A stretch of 64,000 nucleotides of DNA from Equibacterium sp963662035 (GTDB lineage Bacteria > Bacteroidota > Bacteroidia > Bacteroidales > UBA932), in contig CAVLDO010000004.1 of assembly GCA_963662035.1 (NCBI GenBank), forward strand, positions 42,553 to 106,552, read 5' to 3'. A program made the position numbers and the translations under genes. Below are positions 50,548-58,464 of the stretch, one piece after another (positions within the stretch are counted from its first letter, which is position 1; the number at the start of each line of letters is the position of its first letter). The notes under the pieces are model-generated. The model made no database searches and was not told the DNA's origin. It saw only the letters and a program-made list of their open reading frames with translations.

Positions 50548-52476
50548 TCAAGCCTCCTCTTTATATTTGCTGATAAGATATTCTATTGAAAGTATCGCCC
50601 CGGTGGCGGTGGCGGAGCTGATGGCTCCGTGAGGATTGTGGGGCGGGTTGCCGTCGTAGAGCTCGGCCACTGCGCCGATGCCGTGGATTGTCATATCCTC
50701 CTCGAAGCCGCGGATAAGCTCGCGTGCATCGCGGCAGAAAGAGCCGCCGTAGAGCTTGAAGCCCGTGTCGGCATAGAGTCTCAGCAGCCAGGCGCGGGTG
50801 CAGCCGTTGTGGTATGCGAGGTCGCGGTCATGCTGGTTGCCGTCATAAACCCCTTTGAACAGCGGATGCTTGGGGGAGAGGGTGCGGATGCCCCGGGTCG
50901 TGAGCAGATCCTGGCGCACCATCTTGAATATCTGCCCCTGGATATCCTCCGGCAGGGGGGAGTAGGGCAGGCAGCAGGCGAACAGCTGGTTGGGACGCAT
51001 TGCCTCGTCGGGGCCGTCGCTGCCGATGCAGTCGAACAGATGCCCCCTCTCCTCGCACCAGAAGGTGTTGAAGAAGTTGCTCTCTATTTTGGCGGCGATG
51101 GCGGCATACTGCGCTTCGGTCCCCTTGTCGTGACCCTCTTTGCGCTCCATTTCGCAGGCAAAGCGCAGCGCGTTGTACCACAGTGCGTTGGTCTCCACCT
51201 GATAGCCGGCGCGCTCTGTCACGGGACGGCCGTCGGTGTAGGCGTTCATCCAGCTCAGGGCCGTGCCGTTCTTGCGGGCCCAGAGCAGGCCGTTTTCGTG
51301 CAGGGTGACCTCGGGCCTCCCCACGATATAACTGTTGAGAATGGATTTTACAATGTCGCAGTACTTGGCCCAGGCTGCCTTGCCGCGGCCGGTGAAGGCT
51401 ACATAGTCCTGAATCAGATGGATCAGCCCCAGGGGAGCCTCCACCATATCGCTGGAACTCTTAAGATCCACGTTCCACTTCTCGATGGTTCCGTCCAGCA
51501 CTTCTATGAAGCTCTTGACATCGCCGCTGCCGTGCAGCAGCAATCCGGTGGCGCAGTTGCAGGTGTCGCGCAGGTTGCCCACCCCGAGCCACGAGAATCC
51601 GCTGCTTATCTCCAGCCAGTGACGGCGGAACAGCAGGCGCGATGCGGCAAAGCGCAGCATCGAGTCAAAATTGTCGAGAGTGCCGATGCTCTTGAGCTCC
51701 CTTGTGAACTCCCGCTTGAAGGAGGCGGGGCTGCAGGGGGCGGTGGAGGCGGAGAAAACTATGCTCTCCCCCTTCTTGATGGGCATCTCGAAGTAGCCGG
51801 GGGTGTAGAGGTCTTCGGTGCAGTCGAATCCGCGGCGGAACTCCTCCGGATAGGTGATGCCGCTGTACCACGATGCGCTGTCTACGAATTCCGCCGCCTT
51901 GCTGGTCTGCAGGCAGAGCTGCGGCAGCGCCTGATAGAGCTTGAAGGCCTTGCCGCATTCTATGTCGCGGGCGCGGGTGTCGGCGGTGTCGTTGCGGCGG
52001 GTGAGGGCGTGGATGCTGCGGAACGAGAGCATCGGACGCAGCCGCAGCGTGGTTTGCGAATGGGCGTCGAGCAGCGTGTACTTGATCATCACGCGGTCTT
52101 CGTTGTCCACCATAATCAGCGATTTCTGCAACTTGATGCCGCCGATGTAGTAGGTCAGGGTGGGGATGGGATCGTTTTCGTAATCCACGATGTACTTGTG
52201 CCCCCTGGGCTCGAACACCTTGCCGTAGCAGTGGATGCCCAGATTGAACTCCTTGCCGTGCTGGATCAGGGTCTCGTCCAGAGAAGAGAGCAGGATGTGC
52301 CTGCGCCAGTTCATCTCCTCAATGGGGACCGCCAGCAGGCAGTGGTATTTACGGGTGTTGCAGCCTACGATGGTGGTATTGGCATACGCACCGGTGCGGT
52401 TTGTGGCGATGAGCTCCCGCTTGAGGGAATACTCCAGATTGACCAGCTCCGCCTTGTTGAATTTAAGATAAGCCAT
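50548..52476 (-). CDS. Glycogen debranching enzyme, archaeal/GDE type
   Basis: 642 residues. The N-terminal domain (about 1-220, TNRTGAYANTTIVGCNTRKYHCLL and WRRHILLSSLDETLI) and the C-terminal (alpha/alpha)6 amylo-alpha-1,6-glucosidase domain fit the GDE_C family. The barrel carries GFSWLGVGNLRDTCN, TDGRPVTERAGYQVETNALWYN, and RTLSPKHPLFKGVYDGN with YHNGCTRAWLLRLY. Acidic residues in these loops should include the catalytic pair. It is the first gene of the glycogen operon, with a consensus -7 element 28 nt upstream. Confidence 0.92.
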   Translation of the reverse strand: MAYLKFNKAELVNLEYSLKRELIATNRTGAYANTTIVGCNTRKYHCLLAVPIEEMNWRRHILLSSLDETLIQHGKEFNLGIHCYGKVFEPRGHKYIVDYENDPIPTLTYYIGGIKLQKSLIMVDNEDRVMIKYTLLDAHSQTTLRLRPMLSFRSIHALTRRNDTADTRARDIECGKAFKLYQALPQLCLQTSKAAEFVDSASWYSGITYPEEFRRGFDCTEDLYTPGYFEMPIKKGESIVFSASTAPCSPASFKREFTRELKSIGTLDNFDSMLRFAASRLLFRRHWLEISSGFSWLGVGNLRDTCNCATGLLLHGSGDVKSFIEVLDGTIEKWNVDLKSSSDMVEAPLGLIHLIQDYVAFTGRGKAAWAKYCDIVKSILNSYIVGRPEVTLHENGLLWARKNGTALSWMNAYTDGRPVTERAGYQVETNALWYNALRFACEMERKEGHDKGTEAQYAAIAAKIESNFFNTFWCEERGHLFDCIGSDGPDEAMRPNQLFACCLPYSPLPEDIQGQIFKMVRQDLLTTRGIRTLSPKHPLFKGVYDGNQHDRDLAYHNGCTRAWLLRLYADTGFKLYGGSFCRDARELIRGFEEDMTIHGIGAVAELYDGNPPHNPHGAISSATATGAILSIEYLISKYKEEA

Positions 52477-52504
52477 AGACTTTGCCGACTTGAATATTTA
52501 GCGG

Positions 52505-52512
52505 CAAAGTTA
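52505..52512 (-). promoter_or_regulatory. Promoter -7 element for the glycogen operon
   Basis: The minus strand reads TAACTTTG, 28 nt before the debranching enzyme ATG, in the 51-nt gap behind tsaB. No confident -33 element. Confidence 0.5.
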
Positions 52513-52527
52513 ACAAAAATCAAAGGT

Positions 52528-53241
52528 TTAACCTAAAATTTTCTTTTTGCTTACGCCGATTGAAAATTCCTTGAGATAGAATGGCTCCATATAGGCCGTA
52601 TCCTCGAATTTCCCCTCAAGAAAGCGGGCGTAGGCCAGCGGCGCCATAAAGTCTGCGTCGGGGTTGCAGGGAAAAAAGCTGGCCTCCGGGCAGCCGAGGA
52701 TTTTAGAGAACTTTTCGCAGCCGTCGCCGCAGAAAAGCACGCCCCCTTTTGAAAGCTCCGCTGCGTAGGATTCCGGCTCAAGAATCAGCGGGGAGACCTC
52801 GCCGGTGCAATGGGCGCCGGCATCGTACACCGCCTGGTAAACCTCCATCCGGCGGGCGTCTATCATCGGCACGATGAATTTGACATCAAGCCCGTTCTCT
52901 ATGGCGTAGGCGCGCCCCTGGGCGGCGATTATGTCCAGAGTTCCGACACCGATCAGGGGGATGCCGCCCCCGAAGCAGAATCCTTTGGCCAGGGAAACCC
53001 CCACGCGCAGCCCGGTGTAGGAGCCGGGGCCGCCGCTCACCGCCACCGCCGCGCAGTCGCCGGCCTTGAGGCCGCCCTCACTCAAGAGCGACTCTATCAT
53101 AGGGGCCAGGGCGGCGGATTGCATCCTGGGGGTGTCTATGCGGCGGCGGAAGATGGTCTTGCCGTTCTGCGAGATGGCTGCCGAGCACACATCGGTGCTG
53201 GTTTCGATAGAAAGGATAATGGTCTTGGATTCCTGAGCCAT
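52528..53241 (-). CDS. tsaB: tRNA t6A biosynthesis protein TsaB
   Basis: Scaffold subunit of the TsaB-TsaD-TsaE complex that makes t6A37 in tRNA. It has 237 residues from ATG 53241; the open frame upstream belongs to the shadow of the HlyD gene. The ASKHA fold is seen in ILSIETSTDVCSAAI, then AVAVSGGPGSYTGLRVG, the hallmark block of TsaB, and PLIGVGTLDIIAAQG. It begins 2 nt after the HlyD-like gene, so it may be co-transcribed with the peptide export genes although unrelated in function. Confidence 0.92.
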   Translation of the reverse strand: MAQESKTIILSIETSTDVCSAAISQNGKTIFRRRIDTPRMQSAALAPMIESLLSEGGLKAGDCAAVAVSGGPGSYTGLRVGVSLAKGFCFGGGIPLIGVGTLDIIAAQGRAYAIENGLDVKFIVPMIDARRMEVYQAVYDAGAHCTGEVSPLILEPESYAAELSKGGVLFCGDGCEKFSKILGCPEASFFPCNPDADFMAPLAYARFLEGKFEDTAYMEPFYLKEFSIGVSKKKILG

Positions 53242-53243
53242 AG

Positions 53244-54395
53244 TCAAAGTTTTATTTTGTCCCCCTCCCGGAGGGTCTTGTTTACTGTCTGGAACGGTCC
53301 GCTCACCACCAGATCGTCCTGCGTAAGGCCCGAGAGTATCTCTACCCTGCCGAAATCCTGGATGCCGCACTCCACCGGAGTCTCGTGCACCCGTCCGTCT
53401 CCGTCTACCTTCCAGACGATCTCGCGCCCCGCTCTCACCGCCACGGCCTGCAAAGGTAGAGTTAAAATGTCATTTTTGGAACCGGTAATTATTTTTGCCG
53501 ATGCAGACATCCCGGGCAGCAGCGGCTTTCTGCCTTGGGAGTCGATGCTTATGCGCACTTTGAAATCGGTGGTGCCGCCCTGCACGCCGCTCCCCGAGGC
53601 GCACATCGCGATTTTGGAGACCCTCCCACGCAGAGTGTCGGATGAGGCCGCATCGGGGCGGATGAGGGCCGGATCGCCCACCTTGACCGAATTTATGTCG
53701 TTCTCCCCCACATCCACAACCAGCTCCATACGGGATAGGTCGGCTATAGTGAGCATCTCGGTGCCGGCCATCGTGGCCGTGCCCACGACCCGCTCCCCCT
53801 GCCGGATGTTAAGCGAAGTCAGAATGCCGGTCATAGGAGAGTGGACAAGCGTCTTTTCCAGTTCGCGGCGGGAGGCCTCCAAAGCCGCCTCGGCTGCTGC
53901 TACCTGGCACTCCAGCTCGTTGCAGCGGCTGCGGGCGCCAAGGGCTTCGTATTCCGCCTGCCGCAGATGCGCCGCCGTGGCGGCCCCCTGCTGCGAAAGA
54001 GCGGACACCCGGTCTCTTTCAGCCTCCCTGTATGAGGCCTCGATGCGCTGCGTTTCAAGGCTGCGCAGTGCGCTGCCCAGGGCCGCCTCTCTTTGCGAGA
54101 CTGCCGTAAGATAGCTCTCCTGCCTGATTTTTAGCAGCAGTGCGCCGAGTTGCACCGTGTCCCCCTCTTCAAAATAGATGTCCGTGACCTCTCCCGAGAC
54201 ATCGGGAGAGATGCTCACCTGATTCAGGGCTCTTATGCGCCCGTAGGTGGAGACCGTCTCGGTGATCTGACCCGTGGCGGGACGCGCGGTCTCCACCCTC
54301 TCGCTCTCGCCGCCACCCCGCCCGAAGGATACCAGAGCGATGGCGGCCGCGCCGCAGACAATCCAGATCCACCTCTTCTTATTTATTGCACCCAT
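53244..54395 (-). CDS. HlyD/RND-type periplasmic adaptor
   Basis: Membrane-fusion protein of 383 residues. One N-terminal inner-membrane helix (IWIVCGAAAIALVSF) is followed by a biotinyl-lipoyl half (SISPDVSGEVTDIYFEEGDT), a coiled-coil hairpin (about 95-190), and the second half LVHSPMTGILTSLNIRQGER. Beta-barrel and membrane-proximal domains follow (TTDFKVRISIDSQGRKPLLP). It should bridge the peptidase-containing ABC transporter in the inner membrane to the TolC channel. It overlaps the tolC-like gene by 17 nt and is the last export gene before tsaB. Sequence alone resembles MacA-like adaptors; the role in peptide export is inferred from context. Confidence 0.88.
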   Translation of the reverse strand: MGAINKKRWIWIVCGAAAIALVSFGRGGGESERVETARPATGQITETVSTYGRIRALNQVSISPDVSGEVTDIYFEEGDTVQLGALLLKIRQESYLTAVSQREAALGSALRSLETQRIEASYREAERDRVSALSQQGAATAAHLRQAEYEALGARSRCNELECQVAAAEAALEASRRELEKTLVHSPMTGILTSLNIRQGERVVGTATMAGTEMLTIADLSRMELVVDVGENDINSVKVGDPALIRPDAASSDTLRGRVSKIAMCASGSGVQGGTTDFKVRISIDSQGRKPLLPGMSASAKIITGSKNDILTLPLQAVAVRAGREIVWKVDGDGRVHETPVECGIQDFGRVEILSGLTQDDLVVSGPFQTVNKTLREGDKIKL

Positions 54396-55668
54396 CGTAG
54401 TAATATTCGATTATCTTCTTTTGAAATATGAATTTGCACAGTGCCTCGGCATATTCGCAGCCGGCACTCTGCAGCGCGGCCTGCTTTTCCAGCCACTCGG
54501 AACTGGAGAGGCTCCCTGCCGAGTATTCTGCCGTGGCCTCGCGCAGCAGCTCTTCCATATAGGCGGTTTTGACCCGGGCGGAGAGCATCTGAGTGCGCAG
54601 CAGACGCGCCTCGCGCAGCAGGGAGCTTTCGTAGGCAGCAGCCTCGGCCCGTTCACGGTCAACAAGCAGCTCGCTCTCCCGCAGCTCGCTGCGTGCAACG
54701 CAGAGCGCAGCGGCGGCGCTTCCCCCGTCAAAGATGGGGATGCTCAGATTCAGCGTGAGGGAAGGGTTGCGGTTGCCCTCCAGCTGCTTGCGGGAGGCGA
54801 TGTCAGAGGCGTCGCTGTAGTAGGTGCCGTAGGCCGCCGAGAGGGTCAGCTTGGGCAGAAACGCCCCGCGCGCCGCTTTCAGGGAGTATCGGGCAGCATT
54901 TACCCGGCTCAGGGCCGCCTCCGCGGCCGGCTGCCTCCCCGGGGCGCCGGGCAGGGGAATATCTTCCGTGCAGGCGAGCGTGTCGCAGACGATGCAGAAG
55001 GCCTCGCCGGTGCCCAGCAGCAGACAGAGCTGCTCCATCTGCTCACTCTCCTGCGCCGCAGCGGCCGCGATGCGCGAGAGAATCTCCCCTTCGCGTGAGA
55101 CTATTTCCAGGCTGTCGCTCCGCTTTCTGGTGCCGCCGGCGATTTCGAGGGATACGAACTCCCGCTGCCGGCGCACAAGCTCCAGACTCTGCTCCAGCCT
55201 CTCCCGTGTGAGACGTCCCACCAGGCACCCCATATAGCTCGAGGCTATTTGGACAGAGGCTTCTATCTCCTGAGCGCGCAGCTCGGAGTATGCGGCATAT
55301 TTCAGATGCCGCCGCATTTGTATTGTGTTCAGGCGGGTGAACCCGTCGAATATATAAAACGAAGCGCCGACAGAGCCGCTGGTCTGCCGCGTGAGTCGGT
55401 TTCTGACAATCACCAGCTCCTGCATATCGACGCTTCGCCCCCAATTGTAATACTGATTTACGTAGAGTTCTACAGTCGGGAGCAGTGCAAGCTTCGCGCT
55501 CAGCAATTCGCTTTTGCTCCTCTGCAGTGCGACCTGTTTTATCAGCAGGTCACGATTGTGCTCCATTGCGTATCGCACGCAGGAGTCCAGGCTCCAGTGC
55601 GCCTCCTGTCCGCGCGAACAGAGGGTGCCCAGCAGAGCGAAAGCCAACGCCGCAGCAAACCTTTTCAC
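54379..55668 (-). CDS. TolC family outer-membrane efflux protein
   Basis: 429 residues with a signal peptide (FAAALAFALLGTLCSRGQ). The OEP repeat pattern is present twice: WSLDSCVRYAMEHNRDLLIK opens the first and AAEAALSRVNAARYSLKAARG the second, each with long helical hairpins (KLALLPTVELYVNQYYNWG; AFLPKLTLSAAYGTYYSD). A trimeric outer-membrane channel is expected. Its ATG lies 16 nt after the stop of the 58-residue peptide gene, so translation is closely linked to the peptides, and it overlaps the adaptor gene by 17 nt. Confidence 0.9.
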   Translation of the reverse strand: MKRFAAALAFALLGTLCSRGQEAHWSLDSCVRYAMEHNRDLLIKQVALQRSKSELLSAKLALLPTVELYVNQYYNWGRSVDMQELVIVRNRLTRQTSGSVGASFYIFDGFTRLNTIQMRRHLKYAAYSELRAQEIEASVQIASSYMGCLVGRLTRERLEQSLELVRRQREFVSLEIAGGTRKRSDSLEIVSREGEILSRIAAAAAQESEQMEQLCLLLGTGEAFCIVCDTLACTEDIPLPGAPGRQPAAEAALSRVNAARYSLKAARGAFLPKLTLSAAYGTYYSDASDIASRKQLEGNRNPSLTLNLSIPIFDGGSAAAALCVARSELRESELLVDRERAEAAAYESSLLREARLLRTQMLSARVKTAYMEELLREATAEYSAGSLSSSEWLEKQAALQSAGCEYAEALCKFIFQKKIIEYYYDGCNK

Positions 55669-55684
55669 CGCTCCCTCCCCGAAT

Positions 55685-55861
55685 TTAGACGGCTTCCGCC
55701 TGAGGACGGTTGCCTCCGGAGAATATCAGCGCAATGCACTTGACCAGGAATCCGATGGCGTAGCCGATGTAATACAGCGCGGTCTGCGCGTTTTTGTCAG
55801 CGCCCGCAGAGATAATGCAGCATTCAGCAAGGGAGATGCTTTCGAGTTGTCCTGTTTTCAT
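55685..55861 (-). CDS. Putative secreted peptide 1 (bacteriocin-like precursor), 58 residues
   Basis: A very small ORF between the export genes. The leader (about 1-20) carries Glu at -8, Ile at -4 and Ala-Gly at -2/-1 (LAECCIISAG), a permissive variant of the double-glycine motif. The predicted mature part is about 38 residues (Ala21-Val58). Its centre is strongly hydrophobic (ALYYIGYAIGFLVKCIALIF) with a GxxxG motif at 33-37, then SGGNRPQ. It carries one Cys (42). ATG 55861 follows a full Shine-Dalgarno sequence and lies 15 nt after the stop of peptide 2; tolC follows after 16 nt. A membrane-active or helix-pairing peptide is likely; no named family recognised. Confidence 0.65.
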   Translation of the reverse strand: MKTGQLESISLAECCIISAGADKNAQTALYYIGYAIGFLVKCIALIFSGGNRPQAEAV

Positions 55862-55866
55862 CGTGT

Positions 55867-55875
55867 CACCTCCTT
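55867..55875 (-). promoter_or_regulatory. Extended Shine-Dalgarno sequence before peptide 1
   Basis: The minus strand reads AAGGAGGTG, fully complementary to the 3' end of 16S rRNA, with 5 nt to the ATG at 55861. It starts one base after the peptide 2 stop codon. Shine-Dalgarno sequences are rarely used in Bacteroidota, so this one stands out and supports peptide 1 as a real gene. Confidence 0.75.
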
Positions 55876-55876
55876 A

Positions 55877-56077
55877 TCAGTTGCTGCCGCCGATGCCTAA
55901 CCCGTCCTTGAAGCCCTTGAGCAGGTGCGGGATGTAGTCGTCCAGAAAATCCATCACCTTGCGGATGATGCTGACGATGTTGCCGAGGCTGAACTCGGCC
56001 GCAACGCCTCCGCAGATTGCAAGCTCGGAAGAAGACAGTCCCTCCAGAGCTTTTCCACATAATCTTTGTTCTTCCAT
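55877..56077 (-). CDS. Putative secreted peptide 2 with double-glycine leader, 66 residues
   Basis: Small ORF directly upstream of peptide 1. The leader GLSSSELAICGG (ending Gly24) resembles the LSxxELxxIxGG class recognised by C39 peptidases, one residue shorter in the middle. The predicted mature peptide is about 42 residues (Val25-Asn66). It has an amphipathic helix (LGNIVSIIRKVMDFLDDYI), a Lys-rich turn and a flexible Gly-rich end (GFKDGLGIGGSN) with GxxxG at 55-59 and 59-63. Both Cys are in the leader. ATG 56077 follows an A-rich stretch, the usual start context here; an upstream ATG (56143) lies inside a palindrome. Bacteriocin-like or signal peptide. Confidence 0.75.
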   Translation of the reverse strand: MEEQRLCGKALEGLSSSELAICGGVAAEFSLGNIVSIIRKVMDFLDDYIPHLLKGFKDGLGIGGSN

Positions 56078-56132
56078 AGTTTTTTGGTTTTTGCCCCCGC
56101 AGCTTACGGGTGTGCGGGATTCACCCCATATA

Positions 56133-56146
56133 CGAATGCGCATTCG
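56133..56146. promoter_or_regulatory. 14-bp perfect palindrome upstream of the peptide genes
   Basis: CGAATGCGCATTCG is a perfect palindrome with AT-rich flanks (ATATA before, ATATC after). It lies in the 135-nt gap between the transporter stop (56213) and peptide 2 start (56077). It could be an operator for a dimeric regulator, or an RNA hairpin that separates transporter and peptide mRNA levels. The rest of the gap shows no consensus TAnnTTTG promoter. Confidence 0.45.
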
Positions 56147-56212
56147 ATATCACGCTATATAAACTATCCACAATCTTCCTTCAGCCCCCTGCCGGCCCGT
56201 CGCACGATATGC

Positions 56213-58279
56213 CTACATCTGCAGCACGCAGTCGGCGATGGGAATTTCGTCTGCCTTGTGGGTGATCATTATCACCGTCGCCCCCCTCTCGGAATTGATG
56301 CGCTTTATGGCGCTCATCATCTTGCTCTGCGAGGCGGCGTCCAGCGAGTTGGTGGCCTCGTCCAGAATCAGGATGTCGCTTTCGCGGTAGAGGGCCGCCG
56401 CAATGGCTATGCGCTGCTTCTGCCCGCCGGAAAGCCGGCACCCTGCCTCCCCCACGAGGGTCATCACCCCGCGCGGCAGCTCCCTTATCAGGGTGTCCAG
56501 CCCGACCTCCACCAGTATGCGGGCCACCTTTTCCGGGTCGCGGCACTCCCGCTCCCAGGTTATGTTGTAGAGGATGGTGTCGTCTGTCAGATGCACATCC
56601 TGCGGCACAATGGTTATCTTTTTGCGCCACGCCTCAAGGTCAAAGAGGGCTATGTCCACCCCGCCCAGAAGGACGGCCCCCTTCGAGGGGGAGTAGAGCC
56701 GCATTGCCAGCGCCGCAAGAGAACTCTTGCCGCAGCCGCTGGCCCCCTTCACTGCGGTGATTTTGCCTGCGCTGAAGGTGGCGCAGAAGTGCTCCAGCAG
56801 ATTCGCCGCCCCGGGGTAGGAGAATGTGACATCGTCGAACACAAGGTCGCGCGCCCCCTGCGGAGGCTCGCAGCCGCCGCGGCTCTCCTCTGGCAGATCC
56901 ATCACCTCGAACAGGCGTTCCGATGCCAGGCGGGTCTGCTCTATGAGCGAACTGGCTGTGACTATCTGCGCCAGCGGGGCGGAGAAAAACGATGTTATGG
57001 CGTAGAATCCCACCAGAGTGCCGACACTCAGGCTGCCCTCCATTATCACCAGCGACCCTGCCGCAAGAAGCGTTATGGTCAGGTATTTGGATATTGTCTC
57101 GGCCAGCAGGGAATATCGGCCCGCCTTTCGCCCGCCCCGCAGCATAGTCTCGCACAGGTTCACGTAGGCCCCTTCCAGGGCGCGGGCGGCGCTGCTTTCG
57201 CAGCAGGCGAACTTGATGCTGCGCACGGCCGATATGGCCTCCACGCACTTGCGCTCGAACCGGGTGCTTGAGGAGAGCATCTGCCGGCTGTATTTGCGGC
57301 TTGCGCGGGAGGCGAAATGGAACGTGACGCAGTAGAGCGGCACAAACAGCGCGGTGAGCAGCGCCAGCTTCCAGTGGAAGGCGGCCATCAGGGCAAACGC
57401 CGCCAGCAGCGTTATCAGGCTGATGACGATGGAGGGGATCCCCTCCGTGACGAATTTGCGCACGGTATATGCATCGCCGATGCGGGAGTTGATCTCCCCG
57501 GCGCCTCGCTGACTGAAAAAAGCCACAGGCAGACGCAAAAGGTGTGAAATGTAGGAACTAATTATGTTCAAGTCAATTCCTGTGGCTGCGGATAAAAGTT
57601 TCTTGGTTCTCAGATCACCAATTGTCAAAGCAAGAACAGAAAGAAGAGCCATTGCAGCCGCAGGCCAGATTATCCGCCCTCTGTCTGCCGATGGAATGAC
57701 TTTGTCTATGAAATGCTGCAGGAACAGCGAGAAGCTGATGCCCAGCAGAATATAAGCTATGGAAAGCAGGGTGGAAACCGTGATGTCCCTCCCCGATTGG
57801 GAAAATATACCCTTGATGCGCTCGGCAAGCGACACCGTGAGATCGCCGAGCGCAAACCCTTCTCCGGGTGAGACGAGCACCAGATAGCCGCTCCACATCT
57901 GCCGCAGCTGCTCCCGCGGGATGCGCCGCAGCCTGCCCTCGGCGGGATCCATTATCTCGGCCGACTCCTTTTGCAGGGCGCTCAGCACAATGAAGTGCGG
58001 GTCCCCCTCGCTGTTGTTCACCAGCAGTATGGCGGGCAGTGAGGCGGGGTCGATGCTCTCCGTATCCGCGGCCGCCGATTTATATGGGTGAGCCTCCAGG
58101 TTCACCGCCGCGCAGCCGTCCATAATACCTTTGATGGTGGTCCCCATCGCCCCGGCGCCGCAGGTCTGCCTGATGGAGGCCAGCGGCAGCGTCAGGCCGT
58201 GAAAACGGGCTATGCAGGCTATGCAGGCCACCGCGCAGTCTGTCCTGTCGTGTTGTTTTACCGGTTTGATCTTTTTCAT
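56213..58279 (-). CDS. Peptidase-containing ABC transporter (C39-ABC, bacteriocin exporter type)
   Basis: 688 residues. Residues about 1-140 are a C39 cysteine peptidase with all key residues: Gln9 and Cys15 in KQHDRTDCAVAC, His95 in GDPHFIVL and Asp111 in IMDPAEG. Six membrane helices lie at about 160-430. The ATPase (about 475-688) has Walker A GASGCGKSSLAA, signature LSGGQKQRIAIAAAL, Walker B ILILDEATNSLD and H-loop ITHKADE. It should cut double-glycine leaders and export the mature peptide across the inner membrane. ATG 58279 begins right at the peptidase domain; a longer in-frame start is rejected. It leads two peptide genes, tolC and hlyD. Confidence 0.93.
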   Translation of the reverse strand: MKKIKPVKQHDRTDCAVACIACIARFHGLTLPLASIRQTCGAGAMGTTIKGIMDGCAAVNLEAHPYKSAAADTESIDPASLPAILLVNNSEGDPHFIVLSALQKESAEIMDPAEGRLRRIPREQLRQMWSGYLVLVSPGEGFALGDLTVSLAERIKGIFSQSGRDITVSTLLSIAYILLGISFSLFLQHFIDKVIPSADRGRIIWPAAAMALLSVLALTIGDLRTKKLLSAATGIDLNIISSYISHLLRLPVAFFSQRGAGEINSRIGDAYTVRKFVTEGIPSIVISLITLLAAFALMAAFHWKLALLTALFVPLYCVTFHFASRASRKYSRQMLSSSTRFERKCVEAISAVRSIKFACCESSAARALEGAYVNLCETMLRGGRKAGRYSLLAETISKYLTITLLAAGSLVIMEGSLSVGTLVGFYAITSFFSAPLAQIVTASSLIEQTRLASERLFEVMDLPEESRGGCEPPQGARDLVFDDVTFSYPGAANLLEHFCATFSAGKITAVKGASGCGKSSLAALAMRLYSPSKGAVLLGGVDIALFDLEAWRKKITIVPQDVHLTDDTILYNITWERECRDPEKVARILVEVGLDTLIRELPRGVMTLVGEAGCRLSGGQKQRIAIAAALYRESDILILDEATNSLDAASQSKMMSAIKRINSERGATVIMITHKADEIPIADCVLQM

Positions 58280-58456
58280 GGTCTCATCTCTTTTTTTTGA
58301 CGGAATCGGGAGAGCGCGCCCCTTGCCGCCTGCCATCCGCCTTTGGGGGCCGCGGCTCCATATCCCACTATTAGGGGCTGCAGCCTCACCGCACGGGCGG
58401 CCTTAAGGCAGATGCGAGCTCTCCACTTCCGTCAGCACATATCTTCCCTTCGGCGG

Positions 58457-58464
58457 CAAAGATG
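58457..58464 (-). promoter_or_regulatory. Possible promoter for the peptide export locus
   Basis: The minus strand reads CATCTTTG, one mismatch from TAnnTTTG, just after the cvpA terminator. It would give a leader of about 170 nt before the transporter ATG. The rest of the 58280-58540 gap shows no convincing ORF. Tentative. Confidence 0.3.

Noticed and set aside
55877..56143. Longer 88-residue form of peptide 2
   Set aside because: The added 22 residues begin inside the palindrome and would place the double-glycine site near residue 46, far beyond usual leader length; ATG 56077 has the normal A-rich context.
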